Source: Paenibacillus campinasensis
GTDB taxonomy: Bacteria; Bacillota; Bacilli; Paenibacillales; Paenibacillaceae
Length of the DNA: 64,000 nucleotides
Reading direction: 5' to 3'
NCBI RefSeq assembly: GCF_002272015.1
Contig: NZ_NPBY01000045.1
Span: 1-64,000 of the forward strand
Shown here one piece after another: positions 45,382 through 54,104 of this stretch (the stretch's first letter is position 1; every line of letters begins with the position of its first letter). The notes under the pieces are model-generated. The model searched no databases, was not told where the DNA came from, and was given only the letters and a program-made list of their open reading frames with translations. The position numbers were made by a program, and so were the translations under genes.

Positions 45382-48291
45382 TCATGAGCAGGGACCGACA
45401 GCAATCCAGGAGATAAACCCATAGGATAGATTGCAGTCCGGCTGCCGTACAACCTCCAGTTCAGCGGTGTGCTTATGTTGAGATTTGATAGAGAACTGGA
45501 AGCCGAGGTTATTGCTCATTCCAACGATAACATAGTTGATGTCAGCAAAAGGCTCGTCGAAATTCACGTTTACGTTGATCTGAGTTTCCGTTCCGGTCAG
45601 AACAAACGGTGTGATGCCGAACTGCTGGAGCTTTGCCTGCCCCCCTGTTGTACTGCGGATAGGAGGGAAGGTTAGGTGTTCGAAGGAAACGATGTCCTTG
45701 TTCAGATGCTGGCCTGAAACAGCGCCTTCTGCCAGATGCTTGCTGTCGACAGCTCCCTCGGATATATGCTGCGACGTAATGGTACCTGCTGTCATGTGAT
45801 GGGCCTGGATCGCCCCGGATGCGATATGGTTATCCTTAATCTCCCCGTCTTGCACATGCTGAGCCATAATGGATTGGTCTCCAATATGCGGGGAGAACAC
45901 ACTGCCTGCTTGCAGATGCTCTGAGGCTATCGAGCCCGGACGGATCTTGCCGCTGCTGACAGCATGGTCCTGCAGATTGTCTTCAGCCACAGATCCAAGG
46001 GAAAGGTGGATGTTCGAGATCGACTGAGGTGCAAGCTTAGTTCCTTGTATGCTGGCATCGGCATAATGCTCTGGAGAACGAAGCTCATCGGCAAGGTGCT
46101 CCAAGGTGATGGCTTGCTTCTGTAAGTGGGGGCCGCTGATGGAGTTCTGTGCAATATGCGCTCCGCTGATGGCTTCCCTTTCGATATGGCTGCCGTTCAC
46201 GGCTTGAGGAGCGATCTTATCCGAGCTGATTGCACCGTTCTGAATAGCTTCTCCAGCGACAGATTCCGCAGACAGGTGAGTGCCTTCGATCGCATGGGCG
46301 GCTATTTTGTCTTTAGTAATGCTGCCTTCTGCCAGCTTGGAGGACGTAACGGCCAGATCGGCAAGCTTGTCGGTTGATACGCTTTCCGGGGACAGCTTCA
46401 AGGAAGTGACTGCATAATCTGTTAGGTGACGCGGAAATACAGCACCCTCCCCAATCAGGGATTCCGTAACCGCGCCAAGCGAAATCTTCTCTGAGGTGAT
46501 CGAGCCGTCGGCAAGCGCACTGGTCTTCACGCTCCCCTGCTGCATATGCCGGCTTTCAATGGTCTCGTCTGCGATATGCCACCCTTGCACAGCCTGCTCC
46601 TGAATCGAACCCGAGCCGACACTGCCGATGTTCAGATGATGTTCCTTGATGGATTGCTTAGTGATGTGCTCTGAGGTGACGCCTTCTGGAGCGATATTAG
46701 TTCCACCGACGGATCCGAAAGCCAGCTTGCTGGCGGTCACACTTCCCGAGGCGAGCTTATCTTCGCTGACGGCCCCTTGTTTAAGGTGCTGGTCGGCTAT
46801 AGCTGCATCCGCGATGTGGCGCTCTTCAATCGCCTTTGGCTGAATGGCGTTCCTATTGACGCTATTATTTCCGAAGTGGGCCGGAAGAAGGCTTCCCTCG
46901 GCGATATGGGCAGAGCCGATTGCGTTTACTGTCAAGTGCTGAGTCTGAATCGATTGCGGCGCTATATGGGCGGCCTCGACCGATCCTTTGGCCAGATGTC
47001 GGGCTTGAACCGCTTCGTTAGCAATTTTCTGCGGCAGAATGCTCTGGTCGGCAATTTTCGAAGCTGTTACCGCATGCTCCACCAACTTAATGGTTCCGAC
47101 GGACTGATCCGCCAGCTTCGGACTCGTCACGCTGGCATTTCCGAGATGACTGCTGAGTATGGCCTCGTTGCTGATTTGCTCCGAACCGACCGAGCCCTTC
47201 TGAATTTGTTCAGGTCCGATGGATCCTTTGGCCAGGTGGACGGATTGAATGGCTCCGTTCTGGATGTGAGGGGATTGCACGGCTTCCTCGGCTATTTGCG
47301 CCGGACCGATGCATTCGGGAGCCAGGTGCTCGCGGTTCACGGCGCCATGCCCAAGATGGTCTCCATGGATGGATTGAGCCGTAATATGGCTGCTGCCGAT
47401 AGCTCCCGGTTCGATTTTGTCCCCGGTTACGGCGAAGTCGCGAATTTTGGAGGTCGTTACCGCCTGTTCTGCGAGCTTGGAGTTATGGACCGCCCCGTTT
47501 GCCAGATGGCGTGTCTCCACTGCGCTCGAAGCGATTTTGTCGTTGGTTACGGCTTGATCATCCAGAATTTCGCTTGTAATAAGCAATTGGCTGATATGAC
47601 GGGCGGTAATGCTGCCGTCAGCGATTTTGTCCCCCGTGACGGCGCGGTCTGCCAGCTTCTGAGAGGTGATGCTGCTATCCTTTATTTTACTTGTGTTAAT
47701 CGAGTTGTCCCGAAGTTTGCGAGTGGATAGGGATCCGTCAACGATATGTTCACCCGAAATGGACAAAGGAGCGATTTTCCCGGATGTTATCGTGCCTTCG
47801 GCTAAATGAACGCTGGTGATCGCATAATCTTGGATTGCTTCTGAGCCAATGGCCCCGGGCGCTAATTTTGACGCAGAAATTGCATGGGGAGCGATTCGGC
47901 TCTCGGTGACGGCAAACTCGCCGATATCCTCGGTGAATATGAAAGCTTCCTTCAGCTCTGGCATTTGTTTCTCAGCCAGTATCTTTTGGACCGGCTTCTC
48001 TCCTTCTACCGCGGATTCCGCCTCCTGGTTCAGAACTGATTTGGATTCGCTCCGGTCTCTGTCTAGTATACTTACATCGAACCCAATACCCGATTCATTG
48101 TCGAAATGTTCATGCTCGACAACCTGCTCTTCGGCTACGGCCGCTCCCATAATCTTTGCAGGCTTCTCCTGTCTATGGACCGGTGTCATTCCATTGCCCA
48201 GAAAATCCAACTCCCTTGTATTGGCATCGACGATATATCGTTTATCTGGCGTTGAGGCCGAAGAGGGCTTCTGCTTTTTTCTTTTTTTCAA
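45382..48291 (-). CDS. giant pentad-repeat fibre-like protein with C-terminal lectin-like domain
   Basis: A 969-residue protein. The first 123 residues begin with a Lys-rich patch (MKKRKKQKPS) and are otherwise acidic and variable. Residues about 124-873 are some 150 consecutive five-residue units, each ending in I, L or V, alternating ADGSI/AEGAV-type and TSSKL/ESRHL-type pentads. Only one unit is irregular (ADELR). The last 96 residues form a beta-rich domain ending GFISWIAVG, resembling the receptor-binding or H-type lectin tips of phage tail fibres. There is no signal peptide. TTG start at 48291 with AGGAG 9 bases upstream. A surface or spore-coat fibre is plausible; no structural-gene neighbours support a phage tail. 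Confidence 0.82.
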   Translation of the reverse strand: MKKRKKQKPSSASTPDKRYIVDANTRELDFLGNGMTPVHRQEKPAKIMGAAVAEEQVVEHEHFDNESGIGFDVSILDRDRSESKSVLNQEAESAVEGEKPVQKILAEKQMPELKEAFIFTEDIGEFAVTESRIAPHAISASKLAPGAIGSEAIQDYAITSVHLAEGTITSGKIAPLSISGEHIVDGSLSTRKLRDNSINTSKIKDSSITSQKLADRAVTGDKIADGSITARHISQLLITSEILDDQAVTNDKIASSAVETRHLANGAVHNSKLAEQAVTTSKIRDFAVTGDKIEPGAIGSSHITAQSIHGDHLGHGAVNREHLAPECIGPAQIAEEAVQSPHIQNGAIQSVHLAKGSIGPEQIQKGSVGSEQISNEAILSSHLGNASVTSPKLADQSVGTIKLVEHAVTASKIADQSILPQKIANEAVQARHLAKGSVEAAHIAPQSIQTQHLTVNAIGSAHIAEGSLLPAHFGNNSVNRNAIQPKAIEERHIADAAIADQHLKQGAVSEDKLASGSVTASKLAFGSVGGTNIAPEGVTSEHITKQSIKEHHLNIGSVGSGSIQEQAVQGWHIADETIESRHMQQGSVKTSALADGSITSEKISLGAVTESLIGEGAVFPRHLTDYAVTSLKLSPESVSTDKLADLAVTSSKLAEGSITKDKIAAHAIEGTHLSAESVAGEAIQNGAISSDKIAPQAVNGSHIEREAISGAHIAQNSISGPHLQKQAITLEHLADELRSPEHYADASIQGTKLAPQSISNIHLSLGSVAEDNLQDHAVSSGKIRPGSIASEHLQAGSVFSPHIGDQSIMAQHVQDGEIKDNHIASGAIQAHHMTAGTITSQHISEGAVDSKHLAEGAVSGQHLNKDIVSFEHLTFPPIRSTTGGQAKLQQFGITPFVLTGTETQINVNVNFDEPFADINYVIVGMSNNLGFQFSIKSQHKHTAELEVVRQPDCNLSYGFISWIAVGPCS

Positions 48292-48407
48292 GGCTGCTCG
48301 CTCCTTTTCGAAAATACGGTTATCTTCGGTATCATATGCACGCTAGTGGGCCGCTGTCACCGTGAGGAACTCGCATATATTCATAATTTTCCACTTATAA
48401 AATGAAA

Positions 48408-48431
48408 GGACCCGGCGAATTCGCCGGGTCC
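48408..48431. repeat. 24-base perfect palindrome
   Basis: GGACCCGGCG, AATT, CGCCGGGTCC: a perfect 10-bp stem. On the minus strand it is followed by TTTCATTTTAT, so it may terminate transcription coming from tatC. The rest of the 490-base gap holds no gene. Confidence 0.65.
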
Positions 48432-48780
48432 AGCATGTTGCGCTTATCCATGCGCTATGAAATTTAACCCCTGCCCCTCCCATGACGGGTGTTCAGACGG
48501 TTCCGTGTTAGAAGTTCATATCAGGAAGACAGCTTCCAAAACAACAAAAGCCCTGCCTCTCTTTCGTCCTTGCGGCTCCGATGACCGCTCCAGTGTGAAT
48601 CAGAAAACGTTCCAATAAAACTCATACTTGTTGGGTTATTAAATAGGAATTTTACACTTCGTGATAGTTATAGAATTAACCTTGTTGAGGAACTTACGGG
48701 GTTAAACTTCGGATAACAATTACTTATTATACACTATACTCTGCTCAAAAAGCAAATCGGGGTCTTATGCTCCGCTGAAT

Positions 48781-49557
48781 CTATGCGGTTTGACCCGCAT
48801 GATCGGCCGGATCCGGCTGCAGCTGCAACTGCTCCCGTGCGATCTGCCTGCGGTGCATTCTGTGTGCCAGCCAGGCGCTCAGCTCGTACAGGGCGATTAG
48901 CGGTATGGCGACGAGCAGATGAGATACCAGGTCCGGTGGCGAGATGAGCGCGGCGATGATGACAAGGACCAGGTAGGCGTAACGGCGCATCGTTCTGAGA
49001 AGCGCGGGCTGAAGCAGACCGATCCGGGTGAGGAACAGCACGACGACCGGCAGCTCAAACGCAAGGGACAGCGGAATCACAATGCTGATCATGAAGCCGA
49101 AGTACTGGGACACCCCGTACGTTTCAGCTAGGTTCAGCTGGGCGTTGATGCTGCCCGTGAAGGCAAGACTCATCGGGAAAACGACAAAGTAAGCAAAAGA
49201 AATCCCGGCCACGAAGCACACAGCCGAAAACGGAACAAAGCGCAGTGTTGCGGACTTCTCCTGCCTGCTCAAGCCCTCCTGTACAAACCGCCAGGTCTGG
49301 TAGAATGCAAACGGCAGGGTCGGGGCCAGCGAGAGCACCATTGCAATGCTCATATAGATTCGAAGGCCGTCCCAGGGGGAGAAGGCATTCCAATTCACCT
49401 GAAAGGCGGGCGAGTGCAGCTTGAGAAAGCTTAGAAGATGCGGCGCGGCAGCCAGCCCGATGCCCATCGACAGCACGAACACCAGCAGGATTAGCAGGAT
49501 CCGCTTTCTAAGCTCGGCGATGTGCTCCAGGATCGTCATCGTTTTGTTGTGCTCCAT
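48781..49557 (-). CDS. tatC: Tat translocase subunit TatC
   Basis: A 258-residue six-helix membrane protein that recognises twin-Arg signal peptides. Family landmarks are EHIAELRKRILLILLVFVLS at the N terminus, SPWDGLRIYMSIAMVLSLAP, the loop FYQTWRFVQEGL and SPPDLVSHLL. GGAGG precedes the ATG. It lies next to a TnrA-like gene and close to a Tat-dependent oxidase and tatA, so it is probably a dedicated TatC for that substrate. Confidence 0.95.
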   Translation of the reverse strand: MEHNKTMTILEHIAELRKRILLILLVFVLSMGIGLAAAPHLLSFLKLHSPAFQVNWNAFSPWDGLRIYMSIAMVLSLAPTLPFAFYQTWRFVQEGLSRQEKSATLRFVPFSAVCFVAGISFAYFVVFPMSLAFTGSINAQLNLAETYGVSQYFGFMISIVIPLSLAFELPVVVLFLTRIGLLQPALLRTMRRYAYLVLVIIAALISPPDLVSHLLVAIPLIALYELSAWLAHRMHRRQIAREQLQLQPDPADHAGQTA

Positions 49558-49588
49558 CAGGCTCTCCCTCCTTTATCATTTTCAGTTT

Positions 49589-49840
49589 TCAGCGGTACGC
49601 CGGCGCACAGCGCTTGGTTTTTGGCGAGATTATTTCTTTCAGTTCAAATGTATTAAATCCCTCCTGCATCTTTTGGTGGATTTCCTGCAATTTTTGCACA
49701 TCCTCAAAGGAATAGCGCCGATTCCCTCCTTTCGTGCGGGCTGGAAATACCAGCTTTCGCTCCTCGTAGTAACGAATTTGCCTTTCCGACAGCCCGGTTA
49801 ACTCACACACTACCCCGATGCTCATGACCTTACTTTCCAT
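49589..49840 (-). CDS. MerR-family regulator, TnrA/GlnR-like
   Basis: An 83-residue DNA-binding protein: SIGVVCELTGLSERQIRYYE then ERKLVFPART and RRYSFEDVQKL. These are the winged-helix residues of Bacillus TnrA and GlnR, the nitrogen regulators. It is about 27 residues shorter than TnrA, so the C-terminal tail that senses feedback-inhibited glutamine synthetase is reduced to SPKTKRCAPAYR. It is co-directional with tatC and divergent from the oxidase. AGGAGG lies 8 bases before the ATG. It may regulate this cluster by nitrogen status. Confidence 0.82.
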   Translation of the reverse strand: MESKVMSIGVVCELTGLSERQIRYYEERKLVFPARTKGGNRRYSFEDVQKLQEIHQKMQEGFNTFELKEIISPKTKRCAPAYR

Positions 49841-49855
49841 TCATATTACCTCCTG

Positions 49856-49872
49856 TGTAACTATTATTAACC
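49856..49872. promoter_or_regulatory. weak TnrA-like half match next to the regulator start
   Basis: TGTAACTATTATTAACC keeps 10 of 13 defined positions of the TnrA box TGTNANAWWWTNTNACA. It could mediate autoregulation; confidence is low. Confidence 0.25.
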
Positions 49873-50023
49873 CAAACGGAAGCGTAATGCTTGGGGAGTA
49901 CACCGAATTGAAAGCTGGTTGATAAGGATGTGGATGTCAACGCTTGTTAGCGGAAGATTTTATGACATTGATTTTATGAAAAACGGTTAAAAAAAGCAAT
50001 TGTTTTTCAAAAAATAAAAATTG

Positions 50024-50040
50024 TGTAAGAAATCCTGACA
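50024..50040 (+). promoter_or_regulatory. candidate TnrA/GlnR binding site before the oxidase gene
   Basis: TGTAAGAAATCCTGACA matches TGTNANAWWWTNTNACA at 12 of 13 fixed positions. A TAATAT at 50070-50075 would start transcription near 50082, putting the box centre at about -50, the position used by TnrA as an activator in Bacillus. Confidence 0.5.
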
Positions 50041-50114
50041 ATATTTAAGTCAAAACCCATTTTCTTTGTTAATATCGGCTCATAACCTGACTACATAGCC
50101 GAGGAGTGATCGCG

Positions 50115-51725
50115 ATGGCAACAAAGGAACAGTCAAAAGAGATGACCCGCAGACAGTTTTTGAACACCGTGGGCAAGCTGGGCGGCTCCGTCGCTGTCTT
50201 CAGCCTGATGGGCACGATGGGCCTTCTCACTCCCCAAACGTTGAAGGCGGCTGAATTTACGCCTCCCGGTCGAAATGATCTTCAGCTAAGCGGACGCACC
50301 GGCCAGAAAATCATCATACTCGGGGCAGGCATTGCAGGCTTGACCGCCGCCTATGAGCTGGGACTGGCTGGTTACGACTGCACGCTGCTGGAAGCGAAAG
50401 GTCATGCCGGCGGACGATGCTGGACCATCCGGAAGGGAACGGCCGCCAGTGAGATCGGCACGGGTCTTCAGATCGCCCGCTTCGACAATGACCCGGGACT
50501 GTATTTCAATGCCGGGCCGATGCGGATTCCGCAGTTTCATGTCACGATGGAATACTGCCGCACTTTAGGGGTGGCCATCGAGCCGTTCAACAATGTGAAT
50601 GAGAGCGGCTATTACTATAACGAGAATGCGGGGCCTCTGTCCGGCCAGCGTGTGCCCAAGCGTGCAGCCAAGGCGGATATGCGCGGGTATGTCGCGGAGA
50701 TGCTCGCCAAGGCGGTCGATCAGAAAGCGCTGGATCTGCCGCTTGGACCCGAGGAAAAGGCAAAGCTGGTGGAGTATTTGCGGGCGGAGGGAGATCTGAG
50801 CCCGGACCTGTTCTACAAGGGGTCATCCCGCGGCGGCTACAAGACCGAGCCGGCCAGCCGGCTCGATGCCGGTGTGCGTCGTGACCCGTTCGATCTGAAG
50901 TCCATTGTGAATTCAGGCTTCGGTAACTATTTCAGCAACGAATACAGCTACGATCAGCAGATGCTCATGTTCCATCCCGTTGGCGGCATGGATGCGATTG
51001 TTAAAGCCTTCGAGAAGCATGTCGGGGACCGGATCAAATACCGGACCGAGGTGCAGGAGATTCGCCAGTCTGCATCCGGCGTGCGCGTCGTATACAAGGA
51101 TCTGGCGACCAAGCAGGAGCATGAGATTGCCGGTGACTACTGCATTTGCACCATCCCGTTATCTGTCCTCAAAAAAATCCCCGCTGATTTCTCCCCGGAC
51201 ATGGCCAAGGCCATTAACAGTACACGTTATGCCTCTGCAGGCAAGATCGGGTTGCAGTTCAAACGCCGGTTCTGGGAGGAGGATGAGCATCTGTACGGCG
51301 GCAGCAGCCTGACCAATATGGACATTACGCAAATCTATTATCCGTCCAACGATTATTTCAGCAAAAAGGGAATTCTGCTCGGTTACTACGCTTACGGCGG
51401 CATTGCAGATAAGCTTGGCGGGATGTCCTATCAAGAGCGCGAGAAGCTTGCGCTGACCCAAGGAGCGAAGATTCATCCGCAGTATATGAAGGAGTTTGAC
51501 GCTTCCTTTTCAATTGACTGGAAGCGAGTGCCGTACCAAGAAGGCGGATGGGTGTCCTACTCCGCAGACGATCGCCAGACCTTCTACAAGACGCTGTGCA
51601 AGCCGGACAACCGGATTTATCTGGCAGGCGAGCATATCAGCTACATTACTGCGTGGCAGGCGGGAGCCATGGAGTCGGCAAGGGTGGTGGTGAGCGATAT
51701 TCATCAGCGCGTCATGCAGGCTTAA
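50115..51725 (+). CDS. Tat-exported flavin amine oxidase / L-amino-acid oxidase
   Basis: A 536-residue flavoenzyme. The N terminus has a twin-Arg signal, MTRRQFLNTVGKLGGSVAVF, so it is exported folded with FAD bound. The FAD loop is IILGAGIAGLTAAYELGLAG and RMG-like residues follow (AGGRCW). The C terminus has YLAGEHISYITAWQAGAMESA, matching L-amino-acid oxidases of the amine oxidase family. Reaction: amino acid plus O2 to imino acid plus H2O2. GAGGAG is 9 bases before the ATG at 50115. A secreted RidA and tatA follow on the same strand. Confidence 0.9.
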   Translation: MATKEQSKEMTRRQFLNTVGKLGGSVAVFSLMGTMGLLTPQTLKAAEFTPPGRNDLQLSGRTGQKIIILGAGIAGLTAAYELGLAGYDCTLLEAKGHAGGRCWTIRKGTAASEIGTGLQIARFDNDPGLYFNAGPMRIPQFHVTMEYCRTLGVAIEPFNNVNESGYYYNENAGPLSGQRVPKRAAKADMRGYVAEMLAKAVDQKALDLPLGPEEKAKLVEYLRAEGDLSPDLFYKGSSRGGYKTEPASRLDAGVRRDPFDLKSIVNSGFGNYFSNEYSYDQQMLMFHPVGGMDAIVKAFEKHVGDRIKYRTEVQEIRQSASGVRVVYKDLATKQEHEIAGDYCICTIPLSVLKKIPADFSPDMAKAINSTRYASAGKIGLQFKRRFWEEDEHLYGGSSLTNMDITQIYYPSNDYFSKKGILLGYYAYGGIADKLGGMSYQEREKLALTQGAKIHPQYMKEFDASFSIDWKRVPYQEGGWVSYSADDRQTFYKTLCKPDNRIYLAGEHISYITAWQAGAMESARVVVSDIHQRVMQA

Positions 51726-51826
51726 CAGCAGGCTGTCGTTACTGGACCGGATAAATCGGTGCAGAGGCGGCGCATGGCGGCGGGCATCCTACCCTGGTTT
51801 AATGAAGAGAGGAGTGTTTTTTTATA

Positions 51827-52372
51827 ATGAAACGTAAATGGAGATCTATAGCCCTTCTGACCTTGATGTTCAGCGCTGTCAGCATGGTCGCTTATGCTGA
51901 TTCGCCTTCCGATGTGGCGGAGAAGCCGTCGATTGCGGCAGGTTCGCCGCCGATATTTTATGGCAGCCCGACCTCATCTATCGCAAGTGGTGTGATCGTT
52001 CCTGAAGGCGCAGCCTATCTATACACGAGCGGCACCGTTCCGCCTGTCATTAACAGGAATGGGAAGACGGTGTACGGGCGGTATGGCGATACGAAGACAC
52101 AGGCCATCGGGACGTTGAAGGCGATTGAGCGGCAGCTCAAGGAGCAGGGGCTGTCCATGAAGGATGTGGTGTATTTGCGGGCCTATCTAACGCCTGATGC
52201 TGCGATGGATGGTGCTTTTGATTACAATGGCTGGTTTGAGGCGTATGCCCAGTTCTTCAACAATGAACAGAACCCGGTGAAGCCTGCGCGCTCTACGGTG
52301 GGCGTGGCAAGCCTGGTTAATTCAGATTGGCTGATCGAGATCGAGGCGGTTGCGGTGTATCCGAGTAAATAA
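51827..52372 (+). CDS. secreted RidA-family imine deaminase
   Basis: A 181-residue RidA/YjgF-type protein with a Sec signal ending AYADS. That is unusual, as RidA proteins are normally cytosolic. The family core is LYTSGTVPPVINRNGKTVYG then GDTKTQAIGTLKAIERQL, and the conserved Arg lies in KPARSTVGVASL with IEIEAVAVY at the end. RidA hydrolyses reactive imines to ketones and ammonia. Directly after a secreted amino-acid oxidase, it would clear the imino acid product outside the cell. GAGAGGAG is 12 bases before the ATG. Confidence 0.85.
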   Translation: MKRKWRSIALLTLMFSAVSMVAYADSPSDVAEKPSIAAGSPPIFYGSPTSSIASGVIVPEGAAYLYTSGTVPPVINRNGKTVYGRYGDTKTQAIGTLKAIERQLKEQGLSMKDVVYLRAYLTPDAAMDGAFDYNGWFEAYAQFFNNEQNPVKPARSTVGVASLVNSDWLIEIEAVAVYPSK

Positions 52373-52459
52373 GAGAGAACCTCACTTTAGCTGTGCAGGC
52401 AGGCTGTCGCATGATGTGTGGATCAGATGTTTCGGAAATGGTGAAAGGAGAGGATAGCG

Positions 52460-52669
52460 ATGTTTCAAAATGTTGGCTTCGTCGGCATCATGATGATCTT
52501 GGTGGTCGTGCTCATTCTGTTCGGTCCTTCCAAGCTCCCGGAGCTGGGAAGAGCGGTGGGGCGCACCCTGTCGGAGTTCAAGTCCTCGGCCAGGGAACTG
52601 GTGGGCGATGATAAGGAGCAGGAGAAGGAGAATGAGGGCGAGTCGTCGGTCCTTAAGTTGAAAGGGTAA
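52460..52669 (+). CDS. tatA: Tat translocase subunit TatA
   Basis: A 69-residue protein: one N-terminal helix ([21 protein letters not shown]) followed by the amphipathic helix [19 protein letters not shown] and an acidic tail. This is the classical TatA/E layout forming the translocation pore with TatC. GAAAGGAGAGG precedes the ATG. Placed after the oxidase and ridA, it completes a minimal TatA-TatC system. A GC-rich hairpin without U tract follows at 52677-52721. Confidence 0.94.
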   Translation: MFQNVGFVGIMMILVVVLILFGPSKLPELGRAVGRTLSEFKSSARELVGDDKEQEKENEGESSVLKLKG

Positions 52670-52940
52670 TGTTTGAAAGGCGCAGGCGGTCAGGGGAAGC
52701 TCCCCGGGCCGCCTGCGCCTGTTCTGCCTGTTCGATGTCGATTCAGAACGGGGAGATGCGGGTAAAGACGAGTAGACGCTGATCAGCACAAAAACAGCAT
52801 AGGCATCGATGTTGCCCATAACGAACATGGACCATCAGGGATGGTCATGAATCGGGGCATAGACATGCAGACTTCCCCGGAGGCGCACAAGAGATCTCTG
52901 ATGAGAGGTACACCATCTTCTACAAGGAGGACTGATGATC

Positions 52941-53144
52941 ATGGATAACAACGTGTTCAAAGGGAAATGGAAACAGATGAAGGGTGAAGCCAAGAAACAG
53001 TGGGGCAAGCTGACGGATGATGACCTTGATGTCATCGACGGTGAGAGAGAAAAGCTCGTAGGCAAAATCCAGGAGCGCTACGGCCGCTCCAAGGATGCGG
53101 CAGAGCGTGAATATATGGAATGGACCGATCGCTATCGCGATTAA
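52941..53144 (+). CDS. CsbD family stress protein
   Basis: A 67-residue CsbD-like protein, NNVFKGKWKQMKGEAKKQWG then LTDDDLDVIDGEREKLVGKI. Members are often sigma-B-controlled general stress proteins of unknown role; no sigma-B promoter was evident here. AAGGAGG lies 10 bases before the ATG at 52941 and 4 before one at 52935; the former spacing is better. A terminator follows. Confidence 0.88.
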   Translation: MDNNVFKGKWKQMKGEAKKQWGKLTDDDLDVIDGEREKLVGKIQERYGRSKDAAEREYMEWTDRYRD

Positions 53145-53156
53145 CCGGTTGATGTG

Positions 53157-53199
53157 GCCGGGCTGAGGTGCAGAGATGCCCCTCAGCCCGGCTGTTTTT
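53157..53199. terminator. terminator between convergent genes
   Basis: GCCGGGCTGAGG and CCTCAGCCCGGC, followed by TGTTTTT. It ends within the stop region of the minus-strand gene. Confidence 0.82.
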
Positions 53200-53689
53200 A
53201 TCCGCTAACCGGGACGCATAGCTCACAGTAGCCTTCGCTCACGAGATCCTCGGAATAACGTTCAATAACTGGTTTATGATCCATACGGTAACCATGATGC
53301 TCCACGGCTTGAAAGATCCGCTTCCAGGCCTGTTCGATGTGTTCGGCCGTATGTTTGATTTTGCACACCAGATATTCTCCTTCCGCCAGCTTTCCTTGGT
53401 GAATGTGATCATCCCACGGCATCGGAATTTCCTTTGAAAGAAGACGGCCTTCGTCTGAATCTGCGTCCGGAAGAATTATCCCTGCATCATAGCGGCAATG
53501 TTCCGGTGGAGTGATGTCCGGATTGTCCTGCGCGATTCCAAGTATCGCAGTCGAGTGATGAAGCAGTTTGTGCGCTCGGGCCCACCCTTTTAACGCCTCC
53601 ATGGTCTGGATATTTCCAGCGCCATAAGGGCCCCTGCGCCGAATGTAGGCTATGCGCCAGGAAGGCCATCTTTCGAATCGAATCTCCAT
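53198..53689 (-). CDS. GyrI-like / AraC-effector-binding domain protein
   Basis: A 163-residue protein with the GyrI/SbmC-type small-molecule binding fold: IRFERWPSWRIAYIRRRGPYG at the start, then RYDAGIILPDA and GEYLVCKIKHTAEHIEQAWKRI. Such domains bind hydrophobic ligands or, in GyrI, DNA gyrase. There is no DNA-binding part, so it is a stand-alone effector domain. Single gene. Confidence 0.85.
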   Translation of the reverse strand: MEIRFERWPSWRIAYIRRRGPYGAGNIQTMEALKGWARAHKLLHHSTAILGIAQDNPDITPPEHCRYDAGIILPDADSDEGRLLSKEIPMPWDDHIHQGKLAEGEYLVCKIKHTAEHIEQAWKRIFQAVEHHGYRMDHKPVIERYSEDLVSEGYCELCVPVSG

Positions 53690-54104
53690 GATTTTCTATC
53701 CCCTTTTCCCAGTAAGTTAACGTTCCTCTGTAAGTTAACATGTTATAAAATCAAAAACTACCTTAATTTTCAAAATCATCCACAATTATTCATTTCAATG
53801 ACAGGCGCGAGGTAATGATGACTTGCCTGCCATTAGTTTATCGCGACCCCCCTCTTCCCGGCAGGTGATCTTCCGGGTTAAGGCGAATAGTATGGGATGG
53901 GCAATGAATAGCGGATAGGCAGACAGATGACCTGGGCGTAGCCTGACATGCCAGGTCATGTTTGTTGTAGCAGGGGATGCGGTGTAGAATGAGTCGGAGA
54001 GCAAGATGCAGGCCATGCTGATTCCGTGCTGATGATACATAGGGCCTGCTTGGCGGTGGTGACCGTGTTCGGAACGATTGGGGGAAAGGGGGAGGCTAGG
54101 CGCT

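Noticed and set aside
46777..47730. 317-codon plus-strand frame opposite the pentad-repeat gene
   Set aside because: Periodic antisense frame created by the 15-base codon periodicity of the real gene.
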